A model generated the notes under the pieces. The model saw nothing but the letters and a program-made list of their open reading frames with translations, had not been told where the DNA came from and ran no database searches. Made by a program: the position numbers and the translations under genes. Of a DNA stretch of 64,000 nt, positions 17,603 to 28,285 are shown one piece after another. Source of the DNA: Mycobacterium terramassiliense (GTDB taxonomy: Bacteria > Actinomycetota > Actinomycetes > Mycobacteriales > Mycobacteriaceae); NCBI RefSeq assembly GCF_900157385.1, contig NZ_LT717700.1, forward strand, positions 953,818 through 1,017,817. Reading direction: 5' to 3'. The number at the start of each line of letters is the position of its first letter. The stretch's first letter is position 1.

Positions 17603-18939
17603 GCGCCCACCCCGCGACGGGTGGTCCAGCGGCGCGGCTTGCGCATCGCGGCGCGGTCCGGTTTCGCGCCGTACCGGCGCTGCCGCAGGGCGGTGAAGTC
17701 GCCGATCGCGCGCCGATAGCTGGCCAGCAGCGCGTCGGTGGTGTTGTCCCAGGAGAAGGTGGCCGCGTGCGCGGCGGCCGCGCGGCTCATCGCGTCGGCC
17801 CGCGCCGCGTCGAGCCGCAGCAGCCGATCCAGGGCATCGGCCCAGTCGCCGACGTCATGCCCGGCCACCAGGGTGCCGGAGATCCCGTCGCGCACCGCCA
17901 CCGGCAGACCGCCGACCGACGCGGCCACCACGGGGGTGCCGCAGGCCTGCGCCTCGATGGCGACGAGCCCGAAAGACTCCGAATAACTGGGCACCGCAAC
18001 AAGATTGGCCGCCTGAAACAGGGTGGCCAGGTCCGGGCGGGACTGCGGCGGCAGGAACGTCACCCGGTCGGCGATGCCGAGATCGTCGGCCAGCCTGACC
18101 AATCCGTCCGGCGAGGCCAGGCCGCTGCCCGACGGGCCGCCGGCCACCACGACCCGCAGCCCGGGGAGTTTGGCCGCCGCGCGCAGCACGATGTCGGGGG
18201 CCTTCAGCGGCTGGATCCGCCCGACGAAGGCCACCAGGTCGCCGTCCAGCGGCAGCCCCAGCGCGGCCCGGGCCGCCCGGCGATCGCCCGGGCGGAACAC
18301 GTCCAGGTCCACCCCGGGGTGGACCACATCGATCCGCCCAGGATCGGCGTGGTGGATCGAAATCAGTTGCCTGGCTTCGTCATCGGTGTTGACGATCAGC
18401 CGGTCCGCCTCGTCGACGACCTGCTGCTCCCCCACGGTGCGCAGCGGCGGCTCGGGCGCGTCCCCGTCGGCCAGGGCCGCGTTTTTCACCGCCGCGAGCG
18501 TGTGGGCGGTGTGCACCAACGGCACCGCCCAGCGGTCCCGGGCCAGCCAGCCGACCTGCCCGGACAACCAGTAGTGGGAATGCACGATGTCGTAGTGCCC
18601 CGGTTCGTGTGACGCCTCGGCGCGCAGCACCGCGGCCGCGAACGCGCACAGCTGCGTCGGCAGGTCGTATTTGTCCAGGCCCTCGAAGGGCCCCGCCACC
18701 ACGTTGCGGACCAGCACGCCCGGCGCCACGTGAGCCACCGGCGGATCCGCCGACGCGGTGGCCCGGGTGAAGATCTCCACCTCGATGCCACGCCGCGCCA
18801 GGTGCAACGCCGTTTGCAGCACGTAGACGTTCATGCCCCCGGCGTCGCCGGTTCCCGGCTGGGCCAAAGGCGAGGTGTGCACCGCCAGGACCGCAACCCG
18901 GCGCGGGTCGCTGCGCCGGAGGACGTCGTCGTGCCGCAC
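17599..18939 (-). CDS. mshA: D-inositol-3-phosphate glycosyltransferase MshA
   Basis: GT4-family retaining glycosyltransferase of 446 residues making the first committed precursor of mycothiol: N-acetylglucosamine from UDP-GlcNAc to inositol-3-phosphate. The acceptor-side loop is [20 protein letters not shown]. Donor-domain blocks are [40 protein letters not shown] and [23 protein letters not shown] with the EX7E motif. The GTG at 18939 is the first in-frame start after a stop. AAGGA runs directly into it, so initiation a few codons later is possible. The N-terminus is shorter than in M. tuberculosis. Confidence 0.95.
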   Translation of the reverse strand: MRHDDVLRRSDPRRVAVLAVHTSPLAQPGTGDAGGMNVYVLQTALHLARRGIEVEIFTRATASADPPVAHVAPGVLVRNVVAGPFEGLDKYDLPTQLCAFAAAVLRAEASHEPGHYDIVHSHYWLSGQVGWLARDRWAVPLVHTAHTLAAVKNAALADGDAPEPPLRTVGEQQVVDEADRLIVNTDDEARQLISIHHADPGRIDVVHPGVDLDVFRPGDRRAARAALGLPLDGDLVAFVGRIQPLKAPDIVLRAAAKLPGLRVVVAGGPSGSGLASPDGLVRLADDLGIADRVTFLPPQSRPDLATLFQAANLVAVPSYSESFGLVAIEAQACGTPVVAASVGGLPVAVRDGISGTLVAGHDVGDWADALDRLLRLDAARADAMSRAAAAHAATFSWDNTTDALLASYRRAIGDFTALRQRRYGAKPDRAAMRKPRRWTTRRGVGA

Positions 18940-18991
18940 TCCTTCATCTTTACAGGACGGGCCGCGACCCGGCCGAAGGACGCCGTTCGCG

Positions 18992-20302
18992 CTAAGCGGA
19001 CGACTCGTCGGCGGCGACCTCCCGCAGCCGGGACTGCAGCGCCCCGGCCCGCCGCATCGCGGCCAGCGGGTCCGCGTACAGGCCGCCCAGCGACACCGTC
19101 CCGGCCCCGGCCTCCTGGACCCGGTTGCCGAACGCGGTGACGCGGATATCGCGCGGGGGCAGCACCGAGCGGCCGGCGAACGCCTCCTCCACCTGGCCCA
19201 TCGCCTCGGGGTACTCGGTGAAAGCCTGGCCGCCGACCACCAGCTCGTCGGGGTTGAGCATGTCGCGCAGCAACGCGACCGCCTCGCCGAGCACCCGGGC
19301 CCGCTCGGCCAGCAGGTCCTTCGCCGGCTGATTGCCCGACCGCGCCAGCCGCAGCAGGTCGGTCATCGCGGTGGTGGCCCCGGCGATGCGGGTCGCCGGT
19401 GGGACGTCGGGCAGGATCTTCAGGCGCCGCGCGGCGGCCAGCACCGCCTCGTCGCTGACGGTGGACTCCAGCTGGCCGGTGCCGCCGAGCAGCTCGGAGT
19501 GGGCGGGCAGCGCCGCGATGGTGCCCGGCCCGCTCGTGGGGCAGTGCACCCGCCCGCCGATCACCAGCGCATAGCCCACGGTCTCGCGGGCGTAGACGTA
19601 CAGGCTCGTCGGCGAACTCGGCGCGAACCGCCGCAGGCCGAGCAGCAGCTCGGCGCCCGCCATCGCGTCGACGTGCGAGGCCACCGACAACGGCAGGCCC
19701 AGCGCGTCGGCCAGCACGGGGCCGACGGGCGCCTGCCGCCACCCGAGGCGGGGGGGGTCGACGAGGCCGGTGGCGCCGTCGACGGTGCCGCCGATCGCCA
19801 CCCCGACCCAAAGCGGGCGGCGCCGGTGCCAGCGTTGCAGGTACTTCGAGGCGCTCTCGGCCAGCGACGCCAGCGCCGGCCCGGCGGGCGACAGCGGCGT
19901 CGGGGTCTCGACGGTGTCCAGCGTGCGGCCGAACAGGTCGGTGGCCACGATGCTGGTGGTGCGCGCGCCGACGTGGATGCCCAGCGTCACGAACGGTTCG
20001 TGGTTGATCTCCACCGGCACCCGCGGGCGCCCGATGGCCCCGGAAACGGCCAGGTCAGCGCGTTCCCGCAGCAGGCCCGCGTCCAGCAGGGCGATGACCT
20101 GGCGGTTCACCGTGGCGATGCTCAGGGAGGTGACGGCCGCGATGACGTCGCGGCCCACGGGGCCGCGCAGCCGGACGGCCCGGAAGACGGACGCCGCCGC
20201 CGAGTCCGAGATATGTAAGGCCGGCGGCAGGATCTGGCGGTGCATCCGCGGGTGGCCTTTGCGGCTAAGGGAATGGTGGCTACGGGTAAGGGTAGTGCGC
20301 AT
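18992..20302 (-). CDS. ROK-family transcriptional regulator (Rv0485-like)
   Basis: A 436-residue NagC/XylR-type protein. The N-terminal winged helix ([38 protein letters not shown]) is followed by a ROK sugar-kinase-like domain with [18 protein letters not shown] and [15 protein letters not shown]. The usual kinase CxCGxxGC zinc motif is not evident, so it is probably a pure regulator. Rv0485 is reported to activate the pe13/ppe18 pair in M. tuberculosis. The ATG at 20302 ([16 protein letters not shown]) follows AAAAGGA and matches the ortholog. 175 bases separate it from the divergent SDR gene. Confidence 0.87.
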   Translation of the reverse strand: MRTTLTRSHHSLSRKGHPRMHRQILPPALHISDSAAASVFRAVRLRGPVGRDVIAAVTSLSIATVNRQVIALLDAGLLRERADLAVSGAIGRPRVPVEINHEPFVTLGIHVGARTTSIVATDLFGRTLDTVETPTPLSPAGPALASLAESASKYLQRWHRRRPLWVGVAIGGTVDGATGLVDPPRLGWRQAPVGPVLADALGLPLSVASHVDAMAGAELLLGLRRFAPSSPTSLYVYARETVGYALVIGGRVHCPTSGPGTIAALPAHSELLGGTGQLESTVSDEAVLAAARRLKILPDVPPATRIAGATTAMTDLLRLARSGNQPAKDLLAERARVLGEAVALLRDMLNPDELVVGGQAFTEYPEAMGQVEEAFAGRSVLPPRDIRVTAFGNRVQEAGAGTVSLGGLYADPLAAMRRAGALQSRLREVAADESSA

Positions 20303-20477
20303 GGGTGTCCTTTTGTGCGAGTTCCTGATGGCCGGCTTCGGCCACACCTGAAAGTCAGGAGCGGCAAAGTGCGCGGCAACAACACGCACCCGCCGCGCAC
20401 AGACACGCGGCGGTGTTGTTGATCAGGGCGCCAAGGAGCACCCCGAGAATTTAGCACGTTCACTAGAGTTGTTCCGT

Positions 20478-21227
20478 GTGAATGCAGCTCGGGGGCATCA
20501 ACGGGTCGCGGTGGTTACCGGTGCCAGTTCGGGCATCGGTGAAGCGACCGCGAAAACCCTTGCGGCGCAGGGGTTCCACGTGGTCGCGGTGGCCCGCCGA
20601 GCGGACCGGCTCACGGCGCTGGCCGACGAGATCGGCGGCACCGCAATTGTGGCCGACGTCACAGACGACGGTGCGGTGGACGCGCTGGCCGCCGAATTGA
20701 GCCGGGTCGATGTATTGGTCAACAACGCCGGTGGCGCCTGGGGGCTGGAATCCGTCGCCGACGCCGACCTCGGGCACTGGCAATGGATGTGGGAGACCAA
20801 CGTGCTGGGCACGCTGCGGGTCACCCGGGCACTGCTGCCCAAGCTGATCGATTCCGGTGACGGCCTCATCGTCACGGTCACCTCGGTCGCGGCCATGGAG
20901 ACCTACGACGGCGGCGCCGGCTACACCGCGGCCAAGCACGCGCAGGGCGCGCTGCACCGCACGCTGCGCGGTGAGCTACTGGGAAAACCCGTGCGGCTCA
21001 CCGAGATTGCGCCGGGGGCGGTCGAAACCGAGTTTTCGCTGGTGCGTTTCGACGGCGACCAACGGCGCGCGGACGCCGTCTACAGCGGGCTCACGCCGTT
21101 GGTGGCGGCAGACGTCGCCGAGGTGATCGGGTTCGTCGCCTCGCGGCCGTCCCACGTGGACCTGGACCTGATCGTCATCAAGCCGCGCGACCAGGCCAGC
21201 GCGACGCGGTTCAACCGCCGGGGCTAG
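20478..21227 (+). CDS. Classical short-chain dehydrogenase/reductase (Rv0484c-like)
   Basis: A 249-residue classical SDR. Coenzyme motif [15 protein letters not shown], structural [11 protein letters not shown], catalytic Ser in [11 protein letters not shown], and [11 protein letters not shown] as the YxxxK pair. The sequence after the first strand (VARRADRL) suggests NADP(H). The substrate is unknown; it resembles YdfG-type enzymes acting on hydroxy acids or ketones. I chose the GTG at 20478 over a TTG nine bases upstream. It converges on the L,D-transpeptidase gene with a 17-base overlap. Confidence 0.87.
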   Translation: MNAARGHQRVAVVTGASSGIGEATAKTLAAQGFHVVAVARRADRLTALADEIGGTAIVADVTDDGAVDALAAELSRVDVLVNNAGGAWGLESVADADLGHWQWMWETNVLGTLRVTRALLPKLIDSGDGLIVTVTSVAAMETYDGGAGYTAAKHAQGALHRTLRGELLGKPVRLTEIAPGAVETEFSLVRFDGDQRRADAVYSGLTPLVAADVAEVIGFVASRPSHVDLDLIVIKPRDQASATRFNRRG

Positions 21228-22545
21228 GCGATGTCGTCGTCGTGGTGGTGGTGGTGGGCGTGCCCGACAGCGTGGGCGCGTTCGACGGGGTGACCGGCGC
21301 GGTGACCGGAATCTGGGTGGCCGGCGGGTGCGCCGTCGGAGGCGGCAGCGCCGACATCGCCACCCAGGTGTCCCAGTCGACGGCCCAGTCCCAGATGTCG
21401 CCGTCGGAGTAGGACAGCTGGATCGAGCTCCCGGTGACCTCGACCGGGTCGCCGTAGATCGCGGTGCGGTAGTACTGCTCGGCGTCGGACGTCGACAGGT
21501 TGATGCAGCCGTTGGTGACGTTGCTGTTGCCCTGCGCGCCGGAGCTGGCCGGGTTGGCGTGGATGAACTCCCCGTTGTTCGAGATCCGCACCGCCCAGCG
21601 CTCGTGGGCGTTGGTGTAGCCGGCTGCCGGGTTGGACATGTAGAAGTCGGCGTACTTTTCGGTGACCACGTGGACGCCGTTGCGGGTGACGTTGCGCGCC
21701 TTGTCGGCCTCCCCGTAGCTGCAGGGGAAGTCCATGATGACGCCGGCGTCGGTGACGACCTGGATGCGGTGCGAGGTGACCTCGGCCTTCACCACCTGCC
21801 GGCGACCGATCTGGATGTGCAACGAGATGTCGTCGGCACCGAAGGCGCCGTCGCCGAACGGCCGCCCGTAGAGCTTGGCGTCGACGTTCACGGTGGTACC
21901 GGCCGGGTAGTACTCGCGGGTGCGGTAGTGCACGCGCGCACCCTGCGCCTCGTCGGGCAGCCAGGCCCAGCTGCCCTCGACGGGCGGGTCGGTGGTGACG
22001 GTGAGCGCCTTCTCCACCGACGCCTTGTCGCTGATCGGGGAATCGAACTGGATGATGATCGGCGCGGCCACGCCGACGGTCTGGCCGTCGGCCAGCTGGA
22101 ACGCCCCACTGATCTTCTTGCTCGGCGACACGGTGGTGAACTTGCCGCTCACCGGGACCGCCTTGCCGTTGTGGCCGACGGCCGAGCCGCTCCACGTGTA
22201 GGTGGAGTCGTAGCCCAGCGGCTCGGTGGTGGTGTAGACGGTGCGGTCCTGATTGAAGGCACCGGCGACCACCTTGCCCGACGAGTTAGTCAACGTCACC
22301 TTCTGGAACCAGCCGTCGGTCACCTGGACGCTGATCGGGGCGATCGGCACCACATCGGCGGCGGCCGGGGTATCCAGGGCCGGCGCGAACTTCAGCTGCG
22401 GCGCCGGCGGCTCCTTCTTCTCGGCCTGTTTGTTGGCCGCGGTGCCGGCGCAGGCGGCCAATACGCTGGGGGCAAACACGCCGAGTCCCAGGGCCGCCAG
22501 GGCCAAGCGCCGGTTGACCGGCGGAGGGGAACTGGATGTGCTCAC
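21211..22545 (-). CDS. lprQ: L,D-transpeptidase lipoprotein (LprQ / LdtMt5 type)
   Basis: A 444-residue exported enzyme that makes 3->3 peptidoglycan cross-links. The N-terminal signal ends in a lipobox (PSVLAACAG), so it should be a lipoprotein. Two immunoglobulin-like domains (about residues 60-250) precede the YkuD catalytic domain, which carries [31 protein letters not shown] and TNGCINLS with the nucleophile near Cys347. The C-terminal tail is Pro/Thr rich and ends in eight Thr and SPSPGG. The motif before the Cys is NGC where many family members have HGC. murB lies 82 bases upstream on the same strand, a coherent cell-wall pair. Confidence 0.93.
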   Translation of the reverse strand: MSTSSSPPPVNRRLALAALGLGVFAPSVLAACAGTAANKQAEKKEPPAPQLKFAPALDTPAAADVVPIAPISVQVTDGWFQKVTLTNSSGKVVAGAFNQDRTVYTTTEPLGYDSTYTWSGSAVGHNGKAVPVSGKFTTVSPSKKISGAFQLADGQTVGVAAPIIIQFDSPISDKASVEKALTVTTDPPVEGSWAWLPDEAQGARVHYRTREYYPAGTTVNVDAKLYGRPFGDGAFGADDISLHIQIGRRQVVKAEVTSHRIQVVTDAGVIMDFPCSYGEADKARNVTRNGVHVVTEKYADFYMSNPAAGYTNAHERWAVRISNNGEFIHANPASSGAQGNSNVTNGCINLSTSDAEQYYRTAIYGDPVEVTGSSIQLSYSDGDIWDWAVDWDTWVAMSALPPPTAHPPATQIPVTAPVTPSNAPTLSGTPTTTTTTTTSPSPGG

Positions 22546-22627
22546 GACAATTAAAGATACCGTGAGAGAAGACCCCCACCCCGCCATGACAATTCGGGCC
22601 CGGCGCCCGGATTCACGCGATTTGCGG

Positions 22628-23737
22628 CTACAGCCTGCAACCGACCAGGACAGGCTCCGGCTCCAGTGTGATACCAAACACAGCGCGGACTCCGTCACGT
22701 ACCGCCCGGGCCAGCGCGATTACGTCCCCGGCGGTGGCGCCTCCGCGGTTGGTCAGCGCGAGCGCGTGCTTGGTCGACAGCCGGCACGGCGCTTCGGGGC
22801 CGCCCGGATCCGGCTCCGGATACCCCTTGCCGAAGCCCGCCCGCTCCACCAGCCACCCCGCCGCCAGCTTGACGCCGTCCGGCGCCGGGTAGTGCGGAAC
22901 CGGTCCCTGGACACCATCGGCCAGCCGCTCGTAGGCCTCCGGGGAGACCACCGGGTTGGTGAAGAACGAACCCACGCTCCAGGTGTCGTGGTCTGAAGCG
23001 TCGAGCACCATGCCCTTGCGGCGCCGCAGCCTCAGCACCGCCTCGCGGACGGCCTTCGGCTCGGCGCGCTCGCCGCTGGTCGCGTTCAGCGCGGCGGTCA
23101 GCTCGCCGTAGCGCAACGGCGCGCTGCGGCCCGAGGGGTCCAGCGCGAACTCGACTTCCAGTACCACCCAAGGGATTTCGCGCCCCGCGTGGGAGGCCCG
23201 CTTGAAGGCGCTGGTGCGGTAACCGAAGCCCAGCTCGCCGGCCGGCACCCAGCGCGCCTCGCCGCGGTCGCGATCCAGCACCCGAACCCGGGTGATGGTG
23301 TCGGACACCTCCGCCCCGTAGGCCCCGACGTTCTGCACCGGCGTGGCCCCGGCCGACCCGGGGATGCCGGACAGGCATTCCAGCCCGCCCAACCCGCGCT
23401 CGATGGCCGTGACCACCACGTCGTCCCAGACGGCGCCCGCCTCGGCGCGGACCACGTCGCCGTCGACGGTGATGGCGGCGTTGGCGAGGCGCACCGCGGT
23501 CAGGTCGGCCACCCCGTCGCCGACCACGAGGTTGGAGCCGCCGGCAAACACCAGCACCGGCCCGCCGCCGGATTCGGTGTCCAGCTGCCGGAGCACGGCA
23601 ACGACCTGTTCGGTGCTGGTGCAGGTGATCAGGCGCCGCACGACGGGCCCGAGCCGCAACGTGGTCAACGGTGCCAGCGGCGCCGCCTCATCGACGCGCG
23701 CGCCGGCGAACAGCGCACCGGCACCGCTCGATTTCAT
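22628..23737 (-). CDS. murB: UDP-N-acetylenolpyruvoylglucosamine reductase
   Basis: A 369-residue cytoplasmic flavoenzyme reducing UDP-GlcNAc-enolpyruvate to UDP-MurNAc with NADPH. The FAD-binding segment has [37 protein letters not shown] is split by the conserved IPG turn. The catalytic Ser is in [13 protein letters not shown], and [13 protein letters not shown] and [16 protein letters not shown] follow. Length and motifs fit a type I MurB. It is divergent from the DUF2505 gene with 26 bases between the starts, so the promoters overlap. Confidence 0.96.
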   Translation of the reverse strand: MKSSGAGALFAGARVDEAAPLAPLTTLRLGPVVRRLITCTSTEQVVAVLRQLDTESGGGPVLVFAGGSNLVVGDGVADLTAVRLANAAITVDGDVVRAEAGAVWDDVVVTAIERGLGGLECLSGIPGSAGATPVQNVGAYGAEVSDTITRVRVLDRDRGEARWVPAGELGFGYRTSAFKRASHAGREIPWVVLEVEFALDPSGRSAPLRYGELTAALNATSGERAEPKAVREAVLRLRRRKGMVLDASDHDTWSVGSFFTNPVVSPEAYERLADGVQGPVPHYPAPDGVKLAAGWLVERAGFGKGYPEPDPGGPEAPCRLSTKHALALTNRGGATAGDVIALARAVRDGVRAVFGITLEPEPVLVGCRL

Positions 23738-23763
23738 GGGCCGTAACGGTAGCCTGGCCAGCT

Positions 23764-24288
23764 ATGCCGCATTCATTCGAGTTGTCGGCCGACTACGAGG
23801 AGAGCGTCGAAGAGGTCCATCGCGCCTTCTACGAGGAGGGGTACTGGCGGGCCAGGCTGGCCGACATTGAGGTCGACGAAGCGCGGCTGGAGTCGATGCG
23901 GGTCGGCGGCGAGTCCGGGCAGGACGGCTCCGTCGAGGTGGTCACGCTGCAGGTGGTGCGCAGCCACAACCTGCACGCCGTCGTCAAGCAGCTGCACCGG
24001 GGCGACATCTGCATCAGACGCAAGGAGACGTGGGGGCCCCTCGTCGACGGCACCGCCACGGGCTCGATCGTGGTCACGATCCTGGACACCCCGGTCCACG
24101 TGTCGGGCCCGGGAGAGCTGTCGCCGATCGCCGGCTCCGGCGGCGCCCGGCTGACTTCCCGGATCACCGTCCAGGTGCGGGTCCCCATCATCGGCGGCAA
24201 GGTGGAGAGGCTCATCGGCGCCCAGCTGGACGAGCTGGTGAGCCGGGAAAAACGCCTGACCACCGAGTGGATCGCCAACAACGCCTAG
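23764..24288 (+). CDS. DUF2505-family protein (Rv0481c-like)
   Basis: A 174-residue protein of the DUF2505 family, which has a START/SRPBCC-like appearance: it begins MPHSFELSADYEESVEEVHR, has SVEVVTLQVVRSHNLHAVV, and ends with a long helix containing IGGKVERLIGAQLDELVSRE. Such folds bind hydrophobic ligands, but no ligand or function is known. It is followed 10 bases later by the nitrilase-like gene on the same strand. Confidence 0.83.
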   Translation: MPHSFELSADYEESVEEVHRAFYEEGYWRARLADIEVDEARLESMRVGGESGQDGSVEVVTLQVVRSHNLHAVVKQLHRGDICIRRKETWGPLVDGTATGSIVVTILDTPVHVSGPGELSPIAGSGGARLTSRITVQVRVPIIGGKVERLIGAQLDELVSREKRLTTEWIANNA

Positions 24289-24298
24289 GCTGGCGCCC

Positions 24299-25141
24299 AT
24301 GCGAATCGCCTTGGCGCAGATCCTCAGCGGCAGCGATCCGGCCGCGAACCTGCGGCTGGTGCGCGAGTACACGCGCGGGGCCGCCGACGCGGGCGCCGCG
24401 CTGGTGGTCTTCCCGGAGGCGACCATGTGCCGTTTCGGCGTCCCGCTGGCACCGGTCGCCGAGCCGGTCGACGGGCCCTGGGCGGACGGGGTGCGCGGGA
24501 TCGCGACGGAGGCCGGGATCACCGTGATCGCCGGCATGTTCACCCCCGCCGGCGACGGGCGGGTGACGAACACGCTCATCGTGGCCGGCCCCGGCGCGCC
24601 CAACCGGCCGGACACCCATTACGACAAGATCCACCTCTACGACGCCTTCGGCTTCACCGAGTCGCGCACCGTCGCGCCCGGCCACGAGCCGGTGGTGGTC
24701 GACATCGACGGGGTCCGGGTGGGATTGAGCGTTTGCTACGACATCCGCTTTCCGGCGCTCTACACCGAGTTGGCCGCGCGCGGTGCGCAGCTGATGGTCG
24801 TTTGCGCGTCCTGGGGCTCGGGACCGGGCAAGCTCGAGCAGTGGACGCTCCTGGCCCGGGCCCGGGCGCTGGATTCGATGAGCTACGTCGCGGCCGTCGG
24901 CCAGGCTGACCCCGGCGAGACCCTGACAAAGTCGGGGTCCGCTTCGGGCGCACCGACGGGCGTCGGCGGCAGCCTGGTGGTCTCGCCGCTGGGCGGGGTG
25001 GTCGCCGCCGCCGGCGAAAACCCGCAGCTCATCGTGGCCGACATCGACGTCGACGAGGTGGCCAAGGCCCGCGAAACCATTGCGGTGCTGCAAAACCGCT
25101 CCGACTTTGCTCGGATGGATAGGGCAGAATCGGTTGGGTGA
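24299..25141 (+). CDS. Nitrilase-superfamily carbon-nitrogen hydrolase (Rv0480c-like)
   Basis: A 280-residue amidase-like enzyme. The catalytic Glu-Lys-Cys triad is visible in order: VVFPEATMCRF, THYDKIHLYD and GLSVCYDIRFPALY. VVCASWGSG and ALDSMSYVAAVGQ are typical of the Nit1/omega-amidase branch, so deaminated glutathione or omega-amide substrates are plausible. Its TGA overlaps the GTG of the next gene (GTGA), so the two are co-translated. Confidence 0.88.
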   Translation: MRIALAQILSGSDPAANLRLVREYTRGAADAGAALVVFPEATMCRFGVPLAPVAEPVDGPWADGVRGIATEAGITVIAGMFTPAGDGRVTNTLIVAGPGAPNRPDTHYDKIHLYDAFGFTESRTVAPGHEPVVVDIDGVRVGLSVCYDIRFPALYTELAARGAQLMVVCASWGSGPGKLEQWTLLARARALDSMSYVAAVGQADPGETLTKSGSASGAPTGVGGSLVVSPLGGVVAAAGENPQLIVADIDVDEVAKARETIAVLQNRSDFARMDRAESVG

Positions 25142-26174
25142 CGAACCCACAAGGCCCCCAGGGACCACCAAACGAGGGCCCTTCGACCTGGGCCCGTCCC
25201 GGCAACCATCCATTCGGCCAGCCCCCGACCGAGCGCCCCACCGAGCGGATCAGCACGGGCGGACCGGCCCAGGCTCCGCCGCCCGTGGCTCCCAGTCAGC
25301 AGAGCGCCCAGACCGAGCAGTTGGGTGTCGCCAACCCCAACCCGCCGCGTCCTGGCTACGCCCCATCCCGCCCGCGGGACCGACGGAAAAGCTGGCCACC
25401 CCGAACGAAGAGCCGGCACCGGTGAAAAGAAAACGACGCTTCCTTCGCGACCCGCTGTCCATCCTGTTGATCTGCATCATCGTGTTCGCGCTGCTCATCG
25501 CGGGACTGGTCGGGGGCGAGCTGTACGTCCGTCACGTGGCGGACACCAAGGTGGCCCAGGCGGTGGCGTGCGAGGTGAAGGACCAGGCCACCGCCTCCTT
25601 CGGCGTGACGCCGCTGATGCTGTGGCAGCAGATGACCAAGCACTACACCAACATCTCGGTGCAGACCGCCGGCAACAACATTCGCGACGCCAAGGGCATG
25701 AAGCTCAACCTCAACATCCGCGACGTCCGGCTGCAGTCGAGCGCCAACTCGAAGGGCACCATCGGCTCGCTGGACGCCACCATCAGCTGGACCAGTGATG
25801 GCATCAAGCAGTCGGTGCAGAACGCGATCCCGGTGCTGGGTCCCTTCGTCACCAACAGCGTGACCACTCACCCGGCCGACGGCACGATCGAGTTGAAGGG
25901 CATGCTCGACAACATCACGGCCAAGCCGGTGGTGTCCGGCACCGGGCTGCAACTGCAGATCGTCAGCTTCAACGCGCTCGGCTTCACCATGCCGAAGGAG
26001 TCGGTGCAGTCGACGCTGGACGACTTCACCGCGCAGTTCACCAAGAACTATCCGCTCGGCATCCACGCCGACAGCGTGCAGGTCACCGATACCGGTGTGA
26101 CAAGCCACTTTTCGACGCAGAACGCCAGCATCCCGAACGACAACAGCAACGACCCCTGCTTTGCCAACCTCTGA
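25138..26174 (+). pseudogene. Rv0479c-like membrane-anchored protein, frameshifted
   Basis: The N-terminus (starting TNPQGPQGPPNEGPSTWARP after the GTG initiator, Pro-rich and cytoplasmic) is in one frame, and the rest is in another: KLATPNEEPAPVKRKRR, a membrane helix (ILLICIIVFALLIAGLVGG) and an extracytoplasmic LmeA-like/DUF2993 domain ending NDPCFANL. The switch needs one extra base and falls around 25360-25385, in GCCCCATCCCGCCCGCGGG. With that base restored the protein would be about 345 residues, the usual size. DUF2993 proteins are lipid-binding and linked to lipomannan/mannan metabolism. A start at the GTG at 25422 would give a shorter intact protein but drop the conserved N-terminus. 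A sequencing slip is likelier than real loss. Confidence 0.8.
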
Positions 26175-26187
26175 GCCCCTACGGGTG

Positions 26188-26883
26188 CTAGCGGTCCCCG
26201 CCGAGCCCGTCGAGCACGGCACGGCTTCCCGATAGTCCGAGCCGGGTCGCGCCGGCGTCCACCATCGCAAGGGCGTCGGCGGCGGTGCGGATGCCGCCGC
26301 TGGCCTTGACGCCCATCCGCCCGCCGACGGCCTCGGCCATCAGGGCGACGGCCTGAACCGACGCCCCGCCCGCGGGATGAAACCCGGTCGAGGTTTTGAC
26401 GAAGTCGGCACCGGCGTCCTCGGCGGCGAGGCACACGTCGGTGAGCGTGCGCCCGCCGGCCCGGCCCAGCAGCACCGCGGACTCCACGATGACTTTGAGC
26501 ACGGCCCGGGGTGCCGCGGCCCGCACCGCCTCGATGTCGGAACGCACGGCGAGGATCTCGCCGGCCAGCGCGGCGCCGACGTCGATGACCATGTCGACCT
26601 CGCCGGCACCGCACGCCACGGCCCGCGCGGCCTCGTGCGCCTTGACCTCCGACACGTGCTTGCCCGACGGGAAACCCACCACGGCCGCCACCGGCATCGC
26701 GGCGCCGGCCTCTAGCGCCTTGAGGGCGGCCGGCACCATCGACGGCGAGACGCACACCGCGTACACACCCAGCTCGGCGGCCTCGGCGACCAGCGCCGCC
26801 ACGTCGGCGCGGGTGGCCTCGGGTTTGAGCAGGGTGTGGTCGATCAGGGCCGCCAGCTGGGCCCGCGTGGGTTGCCCCGCCAT
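26188..26883 (-). CDS. deoC: Deoxyribose-phosphate aldolase
   Basis: A 231-residue class I aldolase cleaving 2-deoxyribose-5-phosphate to glyceraldehyde-3-phosphate and acetaldehyde. [16 protein letters not shown] is the N-terminal signature. The two active-site lysines are in [16 protein letters not shown] (Schiff base) and [16 protein letters not shown] chose the ATG at 26883, which shares one base with the upstream stop (TGATG), over in-frame sites further upstream that lie in another gene. It converges on the Rv0479c-like gene, 13 bases away. Confidence 0.95.
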   Translation of the reverse strand: MAGQPTRAQLAALIDHTLLKPEATRADVAALVAEAAELGVYAVCVSPSMVPAALKALEAGAAMPVAAVVGFPSGKHVSEVKAHEAARAVACGAGEVDMVIDVGAALAGEILAVRSDIEAVRAAAPRAVLKVIVESAVLLGRAGGRTLTDVCLAAEDAGADFVKTSTGFHPAGGASVQAVALMAEAVGGRMGVKASGGIRTAADALAMVDAGATRLGLSGSRAVLDGLGGDR

Positions 26884-27299
26884 CAGAACGCTGCTTCGGG
26901 GCCGCCGGGGTTGCATCCGGTGGCCATCATGTCCGCGTCGTCGACCACCGGGCGCCAGGGCTCCAGGTTCCAGCTGGTCTTGCCCGGTTGCACCAGCTCG
27001 GCGAACTGCCAATGGCACACGAACTGCGCGCGCATTCCGGCGGTGTCGGCGTCCGGCGACAGCGCGAGCACCTCGGCCCAGGCCTCGTCCGCGTCCGCCG
27101 CGACGAAGGGCCGCCCGGCGGCCATCCGGCCCGATGGTGTCGGAAAGACACGCAGGCTGGGCAGGCCCCGCCAGTGCGCCCACTGGGTGTGGTCGATGAA
27201 AGGAGGCGCGGGGGTGGCGTCGGCCCGAGCGGGGCTCGCCACCGGCAGCGGGGTCAGCAGGGCGACCACCACCGCCGGCGCGGCCAGCAGGGCTCTCAT
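26883..27299 (-). CDS. Secreted DUF2599 protein (Rv0477-like)
   Basis: A 138-residue exported protein. [20 protein letters not shown] then [13 protein letters not shown] is a signal peptide with a likely cut after ARA. The mature part holds [20 protein letters not shown], two Cys (FVCHWQF and ATGCNPGG) that could form a disulfide, and [10 protein letters not shown]. Matches the mycobacterial DUF2599 secreted family of unknown role. The ATG at 27299 is preferred to one ten codons upstream, since it starts the signal peptide directly. It is coupled to deoC by a one-base overlap. Confidence 0.82.
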   Translation of the reverse strand: MRALLAAPAVVVALLTPLPVASPARADATPAPPFIDHTQWAHWRGLPSLRVFPTPSGRMAAGRPFVAADADEAWAEVLALSPDADTAGMRAQFVCHWQFAELVQPGKTSWNLEPWRPVVDDADMMATGCNPGGPEAAF

Positions 27300-27303
27300 G
27301 CCG

Positions 27304-27591
27304 CTAGCGCGACTTACCCTGTATCTCAAGCAGTTTGGGCCGCACGTCGACCAGGTAGACCCCGGCCGCGCAGGCGGCGATCGCCATCCCGAGCACGCCG
27401 AAAACGAAACTCAGCAGCGATGTCAGCAGCACGGCCAAGCCGAGAATCACCAACCACACCGGCTTGGTCAGCTTGTCTGCGGCGGTATAGGCGTCGGGTC
27501 GCTGCAGCGCCGCGTGCACAAACGCGTACACCGCCGTCAGCGCGACGGCGATCTGCAGGGCGAACATGACGATGGTCACGGCGTGGGTCAC
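27304..27591 (-). CDS. DUF2516-family membrane protein (Rv0476-like)
   Basis: A 95-residue integral membrane protein with a GTG start. Three hydrophobic stretches are seen: [40 protein letters not shown] and [16 protein letters not shown]. The tail [12 protein letters not shown] is basic and cytoplasmic by the positive-inside rule. No known function. The ATG of the DUF2599 gene follows 4 bases after its stop. Confidence 0.83.
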   Translation of the reverse strand: MTHAVTIVMFALQIAVALTAVYAFVHAALQRPDAYTAADKLTKPVWLVILGLAVLLTSLLSFVFGVLGMAIAACAAGVYLVDVRPKLLEIQGKSR

Positions 27592-27623
27592 CCATCAAGG
27601 GTATGCGGGCGGCCCGTGAAACG

Positions 27624-27661
27624 TCGACTCCGAGTCGCCCCGGGGGGCAACTCGGAGTCGA
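27624..27661 (-). terminator. Hairpin terminator downstream of hbhA
   Basis: Perfect 12-bp inverted repeat (TCGACTCCGAGT / ACTCGGAGTCGA) around a 14-base GC-rich loop that can itself pair, located 34 bases after the hbhA stop. There is no T-run, as is common for mycobacterial terminators. Because it is symmetrical it could work in either direction, but only minus-strand genes flank it. Confidence 0.72.
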
Positions 27662-27694
27662 GTGTCGTGCACCGAGCATCAGCTCGGCGCCGGA

Positions 27695-28285
27695 TTACTT
27701 CTGGGTGACCTTCTTGGCGGACGCCTTCTTGGCCGGGGCCTTCTTGGCCGCCGCCTTCTTCACGGGCGCCTTCTTGGCCGGGGCCTTCTTGGCCGGGGCC
27801 TTCTTGGGCAGGTCGATGCCGACCAGCTTGGCCGCCCGCTCACCGACCGCGCGGGTCTGCGATGCGACGGTGCCGAGCGCCTCCTGGGTCAGCTCGACGG
27901 CCTGGTCCACGTAGCCCTCGGCGCGCGCCGACGCGTCCTCGAAGGGCCGCTGGCTGCGCAGCCGCTCCAGGGCGGACTCGCCACGCTCGACCAGCTCGTT
28001 GTACCGGCTGGTGGCGGCCTCCAGGTAGCCCTCGGCGGCCTTGCGCAGCTCGTCGGAGGTGAACCGCTCGCGCAGCTCGGTGAACTGCTCGGGCAGGTCC
28101 TCCTGAAGCTTCGACAGGCGCGCGCGGCGCTCCTCGACCCGGCTGCGGGTCTCGCTGCGGGTCTCCTCGGCACGCTCACGGATGCTGGCGATCAGGTCGT
28201 TGACGGTGGCCAGGGCCAGGTCGGCGGCGCCCAGCGCCGCCAGCAACGGGGCCCGCAGGTCCTCGACGTTCGGGTTTTCAGCCAT
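27695..28285 (-). CDS. hbhA: Heparin-binding haemagglutinin HbhA
   Basis: A 196-residue surface adhesin that binds heparan sulfate on epithelial cells and is methylated on its lysines in pathogenic mycobacteria. It begins [20 protein letters not shown], and continues as a long coiled coil (residues 30-140, with [19 protein letters not shown]). It ends in Lys/Ala/Pro repeats of KKAPAKKAP type (residues 165-196). The start at 28285 follows GAAAGGAAACACC; an in-frame ATG five codons upstream is less likely. It is the first gene after a 321-base gap with its own promoter region. Confidence 0.95.
   Translation of the reverse strand: MAENPNVEDLRAPLLAALGAADLALATVNDLIASIRERAEETRSETRSRVEERRARLSKLQEDLPEQFTELRERFTSDELRKAAEGYLEAATSRYNELVERGESALERLRSQRPFEDASARAEGYVDQAVELTQEALGTVASQTRAVGERAAKLVGIDLPKKAPAKKAPAKKAPVKKAAAKKAPAKKASAKKVTQK
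27709..27808. repeat. Lys-Ala-Pro coding repeats in the hbhA 3' end
   Basis: Repeated GGCCTTCTTGGCC-type units of about 15 bases encoding the KKAPAKKA tail of HbhA, at least five imperfect copies. Repeat number in this tail varies among mycobacteria and sets the heparin-binding strength in the known protein. Confidence 0.7.
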
